Shown piece by piece: positions 1-5,083 of a DNA stretch of 5,083 nt (its first letter is position 1; the number at the start of each line of letters is the position of its first letter). The position numbers and the translations under genes are program-made. Below the pieces are notes generated by a model that worked only from the letters and a program-made list of their open reading frames with translations, made no database searches and was not told where the DNA came from. Origin of the DNA: Oscillospiraceae bacterium (lineage in GTDB: Bacteria; Bacillota; Clostridia; Oscillospirales; Acutalibacteraceae); NCBI GenBank assembly GCA_902766855.1, contig CACXFE010000191.1:1-5083 (forward strand), in the 5' to 3' direction.

Positions 1-1763
1 GCCACATAATAGGCGTAAATCTGAAAAGGAATCACTTCCAGCGAAGCCAGCAGCAACGGATCGGTTTTCGGGAGGCTGATCACTTCCTCGGCTTCCGCGG
101 CAATCCCGGTATGCCCTTCCGTTACACAGGCGATCACATGTGCGCCGCGCGCTTTTACTTCCTTCATGTTGCTGAGCAATTTTTCAAACAGTTGATCATA
201 GCAGGCAAGCGCCAACACGGTGCGTCCTTCTTCGATCAGGGAAATGGTGCCGTGTTTCAATTCGCCCGCGGCGTAGGCTTCGGAATGAATATAGGAAATT
301 TCTTTCAATTTGAGGGAGGCTTCCAATGCTACCGCGTAATCAATATTTCGCCCGATAAAGAACAGGGATTCCGGATCGCCGCACTGCTTCGCCATTTGCG
401 CGATCTCTTTTTCATTTTGCAGCACCTGTTCCATTTGATCCGGCAAACGGCAGAGCGCGTCGAAAATCGCTTCGATTCGTTCTTCCTCCATACTGTGCAG
501 TTTTCTGGCCGCCCAAATTGCCAACATATATAATACGGAAAGTTGTGTGGAATATCCTTTGGTAGTTGCCACGGCGATTTCCGGCCCCGCCCAGGTGTAA
601 ATCACATCATCGGCGGCATTGGCAATGGAACTGCCCACAACATTCACGATCGCTAATGTGTGTGAACCCCGGCGTTTTGCCTCTTTAAGTGCCGCCAAAG
701 TGTCAGCCGTTTCCCCGGATTGGCTGATGATAACGGTTAAGGTATGGCTGCCGGTAATGGGATTGCGGTAGCGGTACTCGCTCGCAAGATCCACATTAAC
801 GGGGATACGAAGCATTTCTTCCAATACATATTTTCCCACCATGCCCGCATGATAGGCGGAGCCGCAGGCAAGAATATCAATTTGCCGGACGGATTTCAGT
901 TTCTGCTCATCCAAAGAAATTCCTTCGAACTGAATCTTTCTGCCGGAAATGCGGCTTTTCACCGTTTGCCGCACAGCGGCCGGCTGCTCCATGATTTCTT
1001 TCATCATGAAATGATCAAACCCGCCTTTTTCCGCCGCCGCTACATCCCAATCAATCAAAGAGGGCTGGCGGTCAATGGGGTTTTTGGCGGCATCGTAAAG
1101 GTGTACACTGTCTGGCGTCAACACCGCGATCTCGCCGTCTTCAATATATAAAATCTTTTTGGTTTCGGAAACAATGGCGGTCACATCCGATGCGATGTAA
1201 TTGGCATCGGTGCCCAACCCGATAATCAGCGGGCTGAATTTGCGCACGGCAATCAGCGTGTCAGGCTGATCGGTGCAGAGAATCCCTAACGCATAGGATC
1301 CTTCTAATCTGGCCGCCGTTTTGGCAACGGCTTCAAAGAAATCGCCCTGATCGTATTTCTGCAATAAATTGGGTACTACTTCTGTATCGGTGTCGCTTAA
1401 AAAGGTGACCCCGTCTTGTTTCAGTTCTTCCCGCAATTCCTGATAGTTTTCAATGATCCCATTGTGTACCACGGCAAATCGCCCGTCACGGCTGAGATGC
1501 GGGTGGGCATTGGCAAGGGAGGGCGCCCCGTGTGTTGCCCACCGGGTATGGCCGATTCCCAGCGTCCCGGGAACTGACTTTCCGCATTGTGTCATGGCCT
1601 GTAAATTCTTGATGCGTTCTACTGTTTTATGCACCGCAAAACGCCCGCCTTGCTCTACGGCGATCCCCGCCGAATCGTACCCGCGGTACTCCAATCTTTC
1701 CAATCCGTTCAACAAAAATTCCGCCGCCGGTTTTTGGCCGGTAAATCCTACAATTCCGCACAT
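1..1763 (-). CDS. glmS: Glutamine--fructose-6-phosphate aminotransferase (GlmS), C-terminus cut by window edge
   Basis: GlmS makes glucosamine-6-phosphate from fructose-6-phosphate and glutamine, the first committed step towards UDP-GlcNAc and cell-wall peptidoglycan, in the cytosol. I translated the minus strand from the ATG at 1763-1761 and found 587 uninterrupted codons. The protein opens MCGIVGFTG, so Cys2 is the N-terminal nucleophile of the class II glutaminase domain (about 2-220). HTRWATHG (72-79), VVHNGIIENY (98-107) and SDTDTEV (123-129) are its glutamine-site motifs. Two SIS sugar-isomerase domains follow: ILACGSAYHAG (297-307), SQSGETADTL (347-356), and KLKEISYIHSEAYAAGELKHG (485-505) with the expected Lys485, Glu488 and His504. 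GlmS is normally about 600-610 residues, so about 20 residues, including the usual C-terminal KSVTVE-like end, lie outside the window. A minor variant is TTKGYSTQL where relatives usually have Ala for Gly. The ribosome-binding site GGGAAAGGTG lies 7 nt before the ATG but inside a hairpin. A glmS ribozyme lies upstream, which confirms the identity. Confidence 0.97.
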   Translation of the reverse strand, partial: MCGIVGFTGQKPAAEFLLNGLERLEYRGYDSAGIAVEQGGRFAVHKTVERIKNLQAMTQCGKSVPGTLGIGHTRWATHGAPSLANAHPHLSRDGRFAVVHNGIIENYQELREELKQDGVTFLSDTDTEVVPNLLQKYDQGDFFEAVAKTAARLEGSYALGILCTDQPDTLIAVRKFSPLIIGLGTDANYIASDVTAIVSETKKILYIEDGEIAVLTPDSVHLYDAAKNPIDRQPSLIDWDVAAAEKGGFDHFMMKEIMEQPAAVRQTVKSRISGRKIQFEGISLDEQKLKSVRQIDILACGSAYHAGMVGKYVLEEMLRIPVNVDLASEYRYRNPITGSHTLTVIISQSGETADTLAALKEAKRRGSHTLAIVNVVGSSIANAADDVIYTWAGPEIAVATTKGYSTQLSVLYMLAIWAARKLHSMEEERIEAIFDALCRLPDQMEQVLQNEKEIAQMAKQCGDPESLFFIGRNIDYAVALEASLKLKEISYIHSEAYAAGELKHGTISLIEEGRTVLALACYDQLFEKLLSNMKEVKARGAHVIACVTEGHTGIAAEAEEVISLPKTDPLLLASLEVIPFQIYAYYV

Positions 1764-1768
1764 AATTT

Positions 1769-1800
1769 AACACCTTTCCCGGTAAGGCGGGAAAGGTGTT
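1769..1800 (-). promoter_or_regulatory. Hairpin masking the glmS Shine-Dalgarno site
   Basis: A perfect 12-bp inverted repeat (arms 1769-1780 and 1789-1800, 8-nt loop) sits between the ribozyme and glmS. Read on the minus strand, the downstream arm is GGGAAAGGTGTT, which contains the whole glmS Shine-Dalgarno sequence and ends 5 nt before the ATG. Folded, it should block ribosome access. There is no U-tract after it on either strand, so it is not an ordinary terminator. The pairing is seen directly; the effect on translation is inferred. Confidence 0.75.
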
Positions 1801-1824
1801 TTCAAAAAATGTTAAAACAAGCCA

Positions 1825-1862
1825 CGCCAAAAAAGACGGTTGCTTTCCGCCTTGTTTTGGCA
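1825..1862 (-). terminator. Leader hairpin with U-tract, possible glmS attenuator
   Basis: On the minus strand this segment can fold as TGCCAAAA / TTTTGGCG (outer, one G-U) and AAGGCGG / CCGTCTT (inner, one G-U) around the loop AAAGCAA. The inner GC-rich stem is followed at once by six U residues (plus-strand A run 1829-1834), which is the shape of a modest intrinsic terminator. It lies after the ribozyme and before glmS, so it would act as an attenuator. The inner left arm, AAGGCGG, can also pair with the anti-Shine-Dalgarno arm of the next hairpin. The stem core is short, so termination strength is uncertain. Confidence 0.5.
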
Positions 1863-1891
1863 CCCCGACCATACCGTATGTAAATTTTTGA

Positions 1892-2031
1892 CATAGCGAA
1901 GTGCCTTTGTTCCGGGATTACTCCCGGGTTTTAAACACTCGTTCACGACATGACTGCCGTGGGGCATCCGCCGAATCTTTCGATGCTCCCCATCCTCGTC
2001 AACCGCTATGCCACAGTACGGTCCCGGCGCT
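1892..2031 (-). ncRNA. glmS self-cleaving ribozyme/riboswitch
   Basis: This RNA uses glucosamine-6-phosphate as a cofactor to cleave its own 5' end, after which the glmS mRNA is degraded (known from Bacillus, via RNase J). On the minus strand the cleavage site A|GCGCC falls between 2031 and 2030. The conserved core follows: GTTGACGAGG (2003-1994) and TCGGCGGATGCCCC (1974-1961), both close to the ribozyme consensus. P1 can form from GACCG/CGGTT (2019-2023 with 2001-2005). P3 is CACGGCA-gtca-TGTCGTG (1944-1961). P4 is GAGTG/CACTT (1936-1940 with 1899-1903), and it encloses TTTAAAACC and the P4.1 hairpin CCGGGA-gtaa-TCCCGG (1912-1927), matching known glmS architecture. The distance to the glmS ATG is about 130 nt. 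The 3' boundary is approximate. It looks intact and active. Confidence 0.96.
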
Positions 2032-2092
2032 TGATTGTTTTCTTGATCGGGTTTTCCTTTCTTTTTATTTGCGGCATATCAACCCATATAGT

Positions 2093-2121
2093 ATTGTATG
2101 CGAAAACGCGGAAAAAGTCAA
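2093..2121 (-). promoter_or_regulatory. Promoter of the glmS ribozyme-glmS transcript
   Basis: On the minus strand TTGACT (-35, 2121-2116) and TACAAT (-10, 2098-2093) are separated by exactly 17 bp, close to the vegetative sigma consensus. Transcription should start near 2085-2086. That leaves about 55 nt before the ribozyme cleavage site and a total leader of about 320 nt. This short 5' piece would be the fragment released by cleavage. Confidence 0.8.
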
Positions 2122-2161
2122 TCTTTTTTGGTGAAAAACAAATTTTGCAGGCTTCAAGGGC

Positions 2162-2190
2162 TTGTGTAAGCCGCTGAAAAATGATATACT
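2162..2190 (+). promoter_or_regulatory. Probable promoter of the radical SAM gene
   Basis: TTGTGT (2162-2167) and TATACT (2185-2190) are 17 bp apart, giving a start near 2197, some 43 nt before the ATG. The -10 box is good and the -35 is partial. The -10 lies inside the left arm of an inverted repeat (2181-2220). A TTGACA at 2196-2201 has no properly spaced -10 before the gene and was not chosen. Confidence 0.5.
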
Positions 2191-2220
2191 GTAACTTGAC
2201 AGGCTCAAGTACAGTATCAT
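2181..2220 (+). repeat. Imperfect inverted repeat over promoter and 5' UTR
   Basis: The two arms pair as CTTGA/TCAAG around the loop CAGGC, then TACTGTA/TACAGTA after one bulged A, then ATGA/TCAT after a bulged TA: 16 bp in all. The repeat covers the -10 box and likely start site and ends 6 nt before the Shine-Dalgarno sequence. It could be an operator for an unknown regulator or, if transcription starts further upstream, an mRNA hairpin. The symmetry is seen; the function is not known. Confidence 0.5.
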
Positions 2221-2239
2221 GGTTGCAGGAGAGGGAAAT

Positions 2240-4129
2240 ATGCCGTTTTTACCGATTTCAGTAAAAGAAATGCAGGAACGCGGTTGGAAACAGCCGGATT
2301 TTGTGTTGGTAACAGGGGATGCGTATGTGGATCACCCTTCTTTTGGCACGGCAATCATCTCCCGCGTTTTGGAAGCGGCGGGCTATCGTGTTTGCATTCT
2401 TCCGCAACCGCGGACGGATGCGGATTTTACCCGTTTCGGCGCCCCCCAATATGCCTTTTTGGTGAACAGCGGCAATATTGATTCCATGGTTGCGCATTAC
2501 ACCGCCGCCAAAAAACGCCGCAGTGAAGATGCGTATACCCCGGGCGGAAAGGCGGGCGCGCGGCCGGATCGCGCGGTCACGGTATATACCGGAAAACTAA
2601 AAGCCCTTTATCCTGATCTCCCGGTGGCGATCGGCGGGATCGAGGCGTCGCTTCGCCGCTTTGCTCATTACGATTATTGGGATGATCGGGTTCGCCCTTC
2701 GGTTTTGATTGATTCGGGGGCGGATCTGCTGATGTACGGCATGGGAGAAAAGCATATTGTGGAGATTGCAAACCGCTTGGCGGCAGGGGAAAGAATGTCC
2801 GATCTGCACGATATTCTGGGAACCTGCTACGCGGTCAAAACAAGTGAATATATCCCGGCACCTAAAACGGTGGAATGCGCTTCGTTTGAGCAGGTTTCCG
2901 CCCCGGATGAGCGGGGGAAACGCCTGTACGCGGAGGCTTGCATGATCCAACAACGCGAGCATGACGCGGTGCGCGGCAGAACGGTGATTCAGCGGCACGG
3001 CAATCAGATCGTGGTGCAAAATCCGCCGATGCCGCCGTTGGAAACCGATGAAATGGATCAGGTGTATGCCCTGCCCTTTATGCGGGATTATCATCCGAGT
3101 TACCGCGCTTTGGGCGGCGTGCCCGGGATCGAAGAAGTGAAATTTTCGGTGATCCATAACCGGGGATGCTTCGGTGCCTGTAATTTTTGCTCGTTAGCCT
3201 ACCATCAGGGGCGGCGCATTTCTTCGCGCAGCCATGCTTCGGTGATCGAAGAAGTAAAAAAGATCACCGAAATGCCGGATTTCAAAGGATATATCCATGA
3301 TGTGGGCGGGCCGACCGCCAATTTCCGCCGCCCTTCGTGCGACGGGCAGTTACAGCGCGGGCTCTGTTCCGATAAAAAATGTCTGGCGCCGGAAATGTGC
3401 CCGGCGGTGAAAGTGACGCACGCGGACTATTTGAAATTACTGCGGGAATTGCGGGCATTGCCGAAAGTGAAAAAGGTGTTTATCCGATCGGGGCTCCGGT
3501 TTGATTATCTGCTGGCGGATGAAGATGAGGAGTTTTTCAAAGAGCTGGTGGCGCACCATATCAGCGGCCAGTTGAAAGTGGCGCCGGAGCATTGCTCAGA
3601 CAGGGTGCTGAAATATATGGGAAAACCGAAAATCGCGGTATATAACCGGTTTGAAAAGCGGTTTTACGAGTTGACGAAAAGCATCGGGAAAAAACAGTAT
3701 TTGGTGCCTTATCTGATGTCTTCCCATCCGGGCAGCACCATGAAAGACGCGATCGAACTGGCGGTGTTTTTGAAAAAGCACGGGCTTCACCCGGAGCAGG
3801 TGCAGGATTTTTACCCAACGCCCGGCACGGTTTCCACCTGTATGTTCTATACGGGGCTTGATCCCAACACGATGGAAAAAGTGTATGTGCCGCGCACCCC
3901 CGAGGAAAAGGCGCGCCAGCGTGCGTTATTGCAGTATTTCAAGCCGGAAAATAAAAAACTGGTGTTGGCGGCGCTGAAAAAGGAAGGGCGGTACGATTTG
4001 ATCGGCACTTCTCCCGATTGCCTGGTGGCGCCCGAGCGCGTTTCCGTTACGGATCAACGCCGACCGAATCAAAGCAAGAAACCCAAAAAGACCATCCGCA
4101 ATATCCATAAACCGAAAAAGAAAACATAA
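2240..4129 (+). CDS. YgiQ-family (UPF0313) radical SAM protein
   Basis: This 629-residue protein belongs to the widespread YgiQ/UPF0313 radical SAM family, whose reaction and substrate are not established to my knowledge. The N-terminal domain (about 1-290) carries the family signatures VTGDAYVDHPSFGTAII, GGIEASLRRFAHYDYWDD and LLMYGMGE. The radical SAM core (about 300-500) contains CFGACNFC, with Cys310, Cys314 and Cys317 as the ligands of the SAM-binding 4Fe-4S cluster. A second cysteine set, Cys367, Cys376, Cys381 and Cys387, follows. The C-terminal part (about 500-600, including QDFYPTPGTVSTCMFYTGLDP) fits the DUF3362-type region of the family, and the last 25 residues are a lysine-rich tail. 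I chose the ATG at 2240 because AGGAGAGGG (2227-2235) sits just before it and the protein then begins MPFLPIS, as in relatives. An in-frame ATG at 2219 lies upstream of this ribosome-binding site. The length is normal for the family. The gene appears monocistronic and divergent from glmS. Confidence 0.95.
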   Translation: MPFLPISVKEMQERGWKQPDFVLVTGDAYVDHPSFGTAIISRVLEAAGYRVCILPQPRTDADFTRFGAPQYAFLVNSGNIDSMVAHYTAAKKRRSEDAYTPGGKAGARPDRAVTVYTGKLKALYPDLPVAIGGIEASLRRFAHYDYWDDRVRPSVLIDSGADLLMYGMGEKHIVEIANRLAAGERMSDLHDILGTCYAVKTSEYIPAPKTVECASFEQVSAPDERGKRLYAEACMIQQREHDAVRGRTVIQRHGNQIVVQNPPMPPLETDEMDQVYALPFMRDYHPSYRALGGVPGIEEVKFSVIHNRGCFGACNFCSLAYHQGRRISSRSHASVIEEVKKITEMPDFKGYIHDVGGPTANFRRPSCDGQLQRGLCSDKKCLAPEMCPAVKVTHADYLKLLRELRALPKVKKVFIRSGLRFDYLLADEDEEFFKELVAHHISGQLKVAPEHCSDRVLKYMGKPKIAVYNRFEKRFYELTKSIGKKQYLVPYLMSSHPGSTMKDAIELAVFLKKHGLHPEQVQDFYPTPGTVSTCMFYTGLDPNTMEKVYVPRTPEEKARQRALLQYFKPENKKLVLAALKKEGRYDLIGTSPDCLVAPERVSVTDQRRPNQSKKPKKTIRNIHKPKKKT

Positions 4130-4139
4130 TTGGTAAATC

Positions 4140-4184
4140 TGAAAGCGGTAGCCGCGAGCATTTCACTCGCGGCTACCGCTTTCA
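4140..4184. terminator. Strong GC-rich hairpin between convergent genes
   Basis: There is a perfect inverted repeat of 19 bp (arms 4140-4158 and 4166-4184) with the 7-nt loop CATTTCA. It starts 10 bp after the radical SAM stop codon and lies about 50 bp beyond the stop of the convergent regulator gene, so it can serve both transcripts. Neither side has a real U-tract, so it may act as a 3'-end-protecting stem or a non-canonical terminator rather than a classical one. Confidence 0.6.
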
Positions 4185-4231
4185 AATGTATGGAAAACAA
4201 TATTAAAAAGAAGATTAGTTTTGTAAAAAAA

Positions 4232-4522
4232 TCACTGGTTTTTGTCTTTTAGTACCCGAACCATATGGATGATTACATCAATCTCTTCATCTGAAAGATC
4301 AGAAACATCAATGGTGCGTTTTCGCTCCATATCGAGCAAATAATCGGTGGTGACATGAAATGTGCGGGTGATTTTTACTAAAACATCGTAGGAGGGATAA
4401 CGGTCGCCGGATTCATAATAGGACACAACTGATTTGGCAATGCCTAATCGATCGGCTAATTGTCGCTGGGACAAACCTTGCCCTGTGCGCAAGGCTTTGA
4501 GTTTTTTACCAAAGTTCACCAT
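4232..4522 (-). CDS. XRE-family helix-turn-helix transcriptional regulator
   Basis: This is a 96-residue DNA-binding protein of the XRE (Cro/CI, SinR-like) family. The five-helix HTH domain spans about residues 4-62 (FGKKLKALRTGQGLSQRQL onward). LSQRQLADRLG and AKSVVSYYESGDRYPS form the turn and recognition helix, and YDVLVKITRTFHVTTDYLL closes the domain. The tail DVSDLSDEEIDVIIHMVRVLK is probably an amphipathic dimerisation helix, common in clostridial members. I start it at the ATG at 4522 because GAGGTGA lies just upstream at correct spacing; the in-frame GTG at 4528 overlaps that site. The gene is divergent from a small membrane-protein gene, with a 10-bp inverted repeat between them that is the obvious operator. 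It most likely represses that gene and perhaps itself. The signal it responds to is unknown. Confidence 0.9.
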   Translation of the reverse strand: MVNFGKKLKALRTGQGLSQRQLADRLGIAKSVVSYYESGDRYPSYDVLVKITRTFHVTTDYLLDMERKRTIDVSDLSDEEIDVIIHMVRVLKDKNQ

Positions 4523-4570
4523 AGTCACCTCATTTTTCGATTTCTGCCACCTTTATTTTACTTATATGAT

Positions 4571-4608
4571 GTCCACTATTGGATAATTTTATAAATAAAA
4601 TAGTGGAC
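4571..4608. promoter_or_regulatory. Inverted-repeat operator between the XRE gene and the small membrane-protein gene
   Basis: GTCCACTATT (4571-4580) is repeated as its exact reverse complement AATAGTGGAC (4599-4608), with half-site centres 28 bp apart and very AT-rich DNA between. The right half overlaps the -35 box of the plus-strand promoter; the left half lies next to a possible minus-strand -10 (TATAAG, 4562-4567) for the regulator. The position suggests binding by the XRE protein, an inference from the arrangement. Confidence 0.65.
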
Positions 4609-4632
4609 AAATCAAAACAAATGGTGTATACT
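4604..4632 (+). promoter_or_regulatory. Promoter of the small membrane-protein gene
   Basis: TGGACA (4604-4609, one mismatch to TTGACA) and TATACT (4627-4632) are 17 bp apart. The start site should fall near 4639, leaving a leader of about 100 nt before the ATG at 4742. The -35 box lies inside the right operator half, so repressor binding would compete with RNA polymerase. Confidence 0.7.
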
Positions 4633-4637
4633 TTATG

Positions 4638-4721
4638 ATGTGCAAAAAAGGAGGGATAAAGCGATACGAATGTCATCAGAAGCAAAAACTTTGCGAATAC
4701 GGCATGATGATTAAAGAATAA
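4638..4721 (+). CDS. Possible 27-residue small ORF in the leader (doubtful)
   Basis: ATG at 4638 opens a 27-codon frame (MCKKGGIKRYECHQKQ..., Cys at 2, 12 and 19) ending at TAA 4719-4721, 20 bp before the membrane-protein ATG. It has no Shine-Dalgarno site of its own and begins at about the predicted transcription start, so it would need leaderless translation. A good ribosome-binding sequence, AAGGAGGG (4648-4655), lies inside it. Another frame, ATG 4670 to TAA 4714 (14 residues), would use that site at a long spacing of 14 nt. I do not recognise either peptide. Confidence 0.2.
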   Translation: MCKKGGIKRYECHQKQKLCEYGMMIKE

Positions 4722-4741
4722 TTGTAAAAGGAAGGATTATA

Positions 4742-4975
4742 ATGTTTGATAATGTTGGTAGGCAAATCAAATCATTTGCAAAAGTACTTTTTTATTTAGG
4801 TGTGGTTGGGTCTTTTATCGGAGGCTTAGTCTTATTGGCTATGGGTAGCGAGGCTTGGGAAGGAGGAACTTTTATTATCGCCGGATTGTTATTGATCGTT
4901 GTCGGTACTCTTGTTTCTTGGATATCATCGCTCTTACTGTATGGCTTTGGTGAATTGATTGAAAAGATTTGTTGA
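4742..4975 (+). CDS. Small two-helix membrane protein of unknown function
   Basis: This 77-residue protein has two clear hydrophobic segments, about residues 16-34 (LFYLGVVGSFIGGLVLLAM) and 43-67 (TFIIAGLLLIVVGTLV onward). They are joined by a short acidic loop (GSEAWEGG). A basic N-terminus (GRQIKSFAK) comes first and FGELIEKIC comes last. The FYLG...GSFIGG and SWISSLLLYGFGELIEK patterns resemble small integral membrane proteins often seen in clostridial genomes, but I know of no assigned function. The start is supported by AAGGAAGGA (4728-4736) about 6 nt before the ATG. The gene has its own operator-controlled promoter, is divergent from the XRE regulator and ends at a strong terminator, so it is probably the regulator's main target. 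The final Cys77 is not a lipobox and no signal-peptidase site is evident. Confidence 0.8.
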   Translation: MFDNVGRQIKSFAKVLFYLGVVGSFIGGLVLLAMGSEAWEGGTFIIAGLLLIVVGTLVSWISSLLLYGFGELIEKIC

Positions 4976-4980
4976 AGCAT

Positions 4981-5024
4981 AAAAACTCCCGTATCAGACC
5001 TTTCGGGCTGATACGGGAGTTTTT
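4981..5024. terminator. Bidirectional intrinsic terminator
   Basis: The arms at 4981-4997 and 5008-5024 form a perfect 17-bp stem, AAAAACTCCC...GGGAGTTTTT, with two further CC/GG pairs in the loop. It is flanked by A5 on the left and T5 on the right, so it can terminate the membrane-protein transcript on plus and a convergent transcript on minus. It begins 5 bp after the membrane-protein stop codon. Confidence 0.9.
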
Positions 5025-5041
5025 GTATATGGTTTGGAAAA

Positions 5042-5083
5042 TCAGTCTTGACTATACAGTGCAACCAATTTTTCAAGATGCGC
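5042..5083 (-). CDS. Possible C-terminal end of a convergent gene (partial)
   Basis: On the minus strand the frame entering from the right edge reads AHLEKLVALYSQD and stops with TGA at 5044-5042, 17 bp before the bidirectional terminator. The amphipathic-helix look and the shared terminator suggest the end of a real gene. Thirteen residues are too few to name a family, and the call rests mainly on position. Confidence 0.4.
   Translation of the reverse strand, partial: AHLEKLVALYSQD

Noticed and set aside
111..1770. Plus-strand open frames of 105-140 codons (111-533, 744-1151, 1453-1770)
   Set aside because: They lie antisense to an intact, unmistakable glmS on the minus strand, and their translations look like random shadow sequence.
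1769..1800. Reading the perfect hairpin before glmS as an intrinsic terminator
   Set aside because: No T-run follows on either strand and the arm contains the glmS Shine-Dalgarno sequence, so masking of translation is the better explanation.
1627..1872. An 81-codon minus-strand frame starting in the glmS leader
   Set aside because: It has no ribosome-binding site, runs through the two leader hairpins and enters glmS out of frame; it is unlikely to be a leader peptide.
1901..2177. Plus-strand frames of 75-77 codons upstream of the radical SAM gene
   Set aside because: They coincide with the complement of the glmS ribozyme and its promoter, whose conserved bases explain the sequence.
2219..2239. 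Upstream in-frame ATG giving seven extra residues on the radical SAM protein
   Set aside because: The Shine-Dalgarno sequence lies between it and the ATG at 2240, and the extra residues (MVAGEGN) are the translated ribosome-binding site.
2597..3157. A 186-codon minus-strand frame inside the radical SAM gene
   Set aside because: It is a shadow of the well-supported plus-strand gene, with no promoter, ribosome-binding site or recognisable domain.
4792..5076. A 94-codon minus-strand frame over the membrane-protein gene and terminator
   Set aside because: It reads through the bidirectional terminator and antisense to a gene with clear membrane helices and a good ribosome-binding site.
1..5083. 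CRISPR array, tRNA, rRNA, insertion sequence or attachment site
   Set aside because: No regularly spaced direct repeats, cloverleaf, transposase-like protein or terminal repeats could be seen in the window.

Overview
The window looks like chromosomal DNA of a Gram-positive (Firmicutes, probably clostridial-type) bacterium of middling GC content. The main evidence is a glmS self-cleaving ribozyme in front of glmS, an arrangement typical of Firmicutes. Strong purine-rich Shine-Dalgarno sites, sigma-A-like promoters and a SinR/XRE-type regulator with a hydrophobic tail fit this. No species can be named from sequence alone.

Layout. (1) Positions 1-1763, minus strand: glmS, glucosamine-6-phosphate synthase, 587 codons visible, with only about the last 20 residues cut off by the window edge. 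(2) Positions 1764-2239: divergent control region. On the minus strand it holds a strong promoter (TTGACT-17-TACAAT), a leader of about 55 nt, a complete glmS ribozyme (about 1892-2031), then two hairpins before the glmS start. One hairpin is followed by a U-tract; the other buries the glmS Shine-Dalgarno sequence. The segment AAGGCGGAAAG in the first hairpin can instead pair with the arm that masks the ribosome-binding site, which would make a switch-like expression platform downstream of the ribozyme. On the plus strand the same region carries a promoter and an inverted repeat in front of the next gene. (3) Positions 2240-4129, plus strand: a YgiQ-family (UPF0313) radical SAM protein with the CxxxCxxC cluster and a second four-cysteine cluster. 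(4) Positions 4140-4184: a very strong GC-rich hairpin between convergent genes. (5) Positions 4232-4975: a divergent pair, an XRE-family repressor (minus) and a 77-residue two-helix membrane protein (plus), with a 10-bp inverted-repeat operator between them whose right half contains the -35 box of the membrane-protein promoter. (6) Positions 4981-5024: a bidirectional intrinsic terminator, then what may be the last 13 codons of another minus-strand gene running off the right edge.

How the parts work together. GlmS makes glucosamine-6-phosphate for peptidoglycan, and the ribozyme cleaves the glmS transcript when that product is abundant. The hairpins after the cleavage site suggest a second control layer acting on termination or translation. 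YgiQ has its own promoter and no evident link to GlmS. The XRE gene and the small membrane protein form a self-contained regulator-target pair in more AT-rich DNA; their function is unknown. No mobile element, CRISPR array, tRNA or rRNA was seen.
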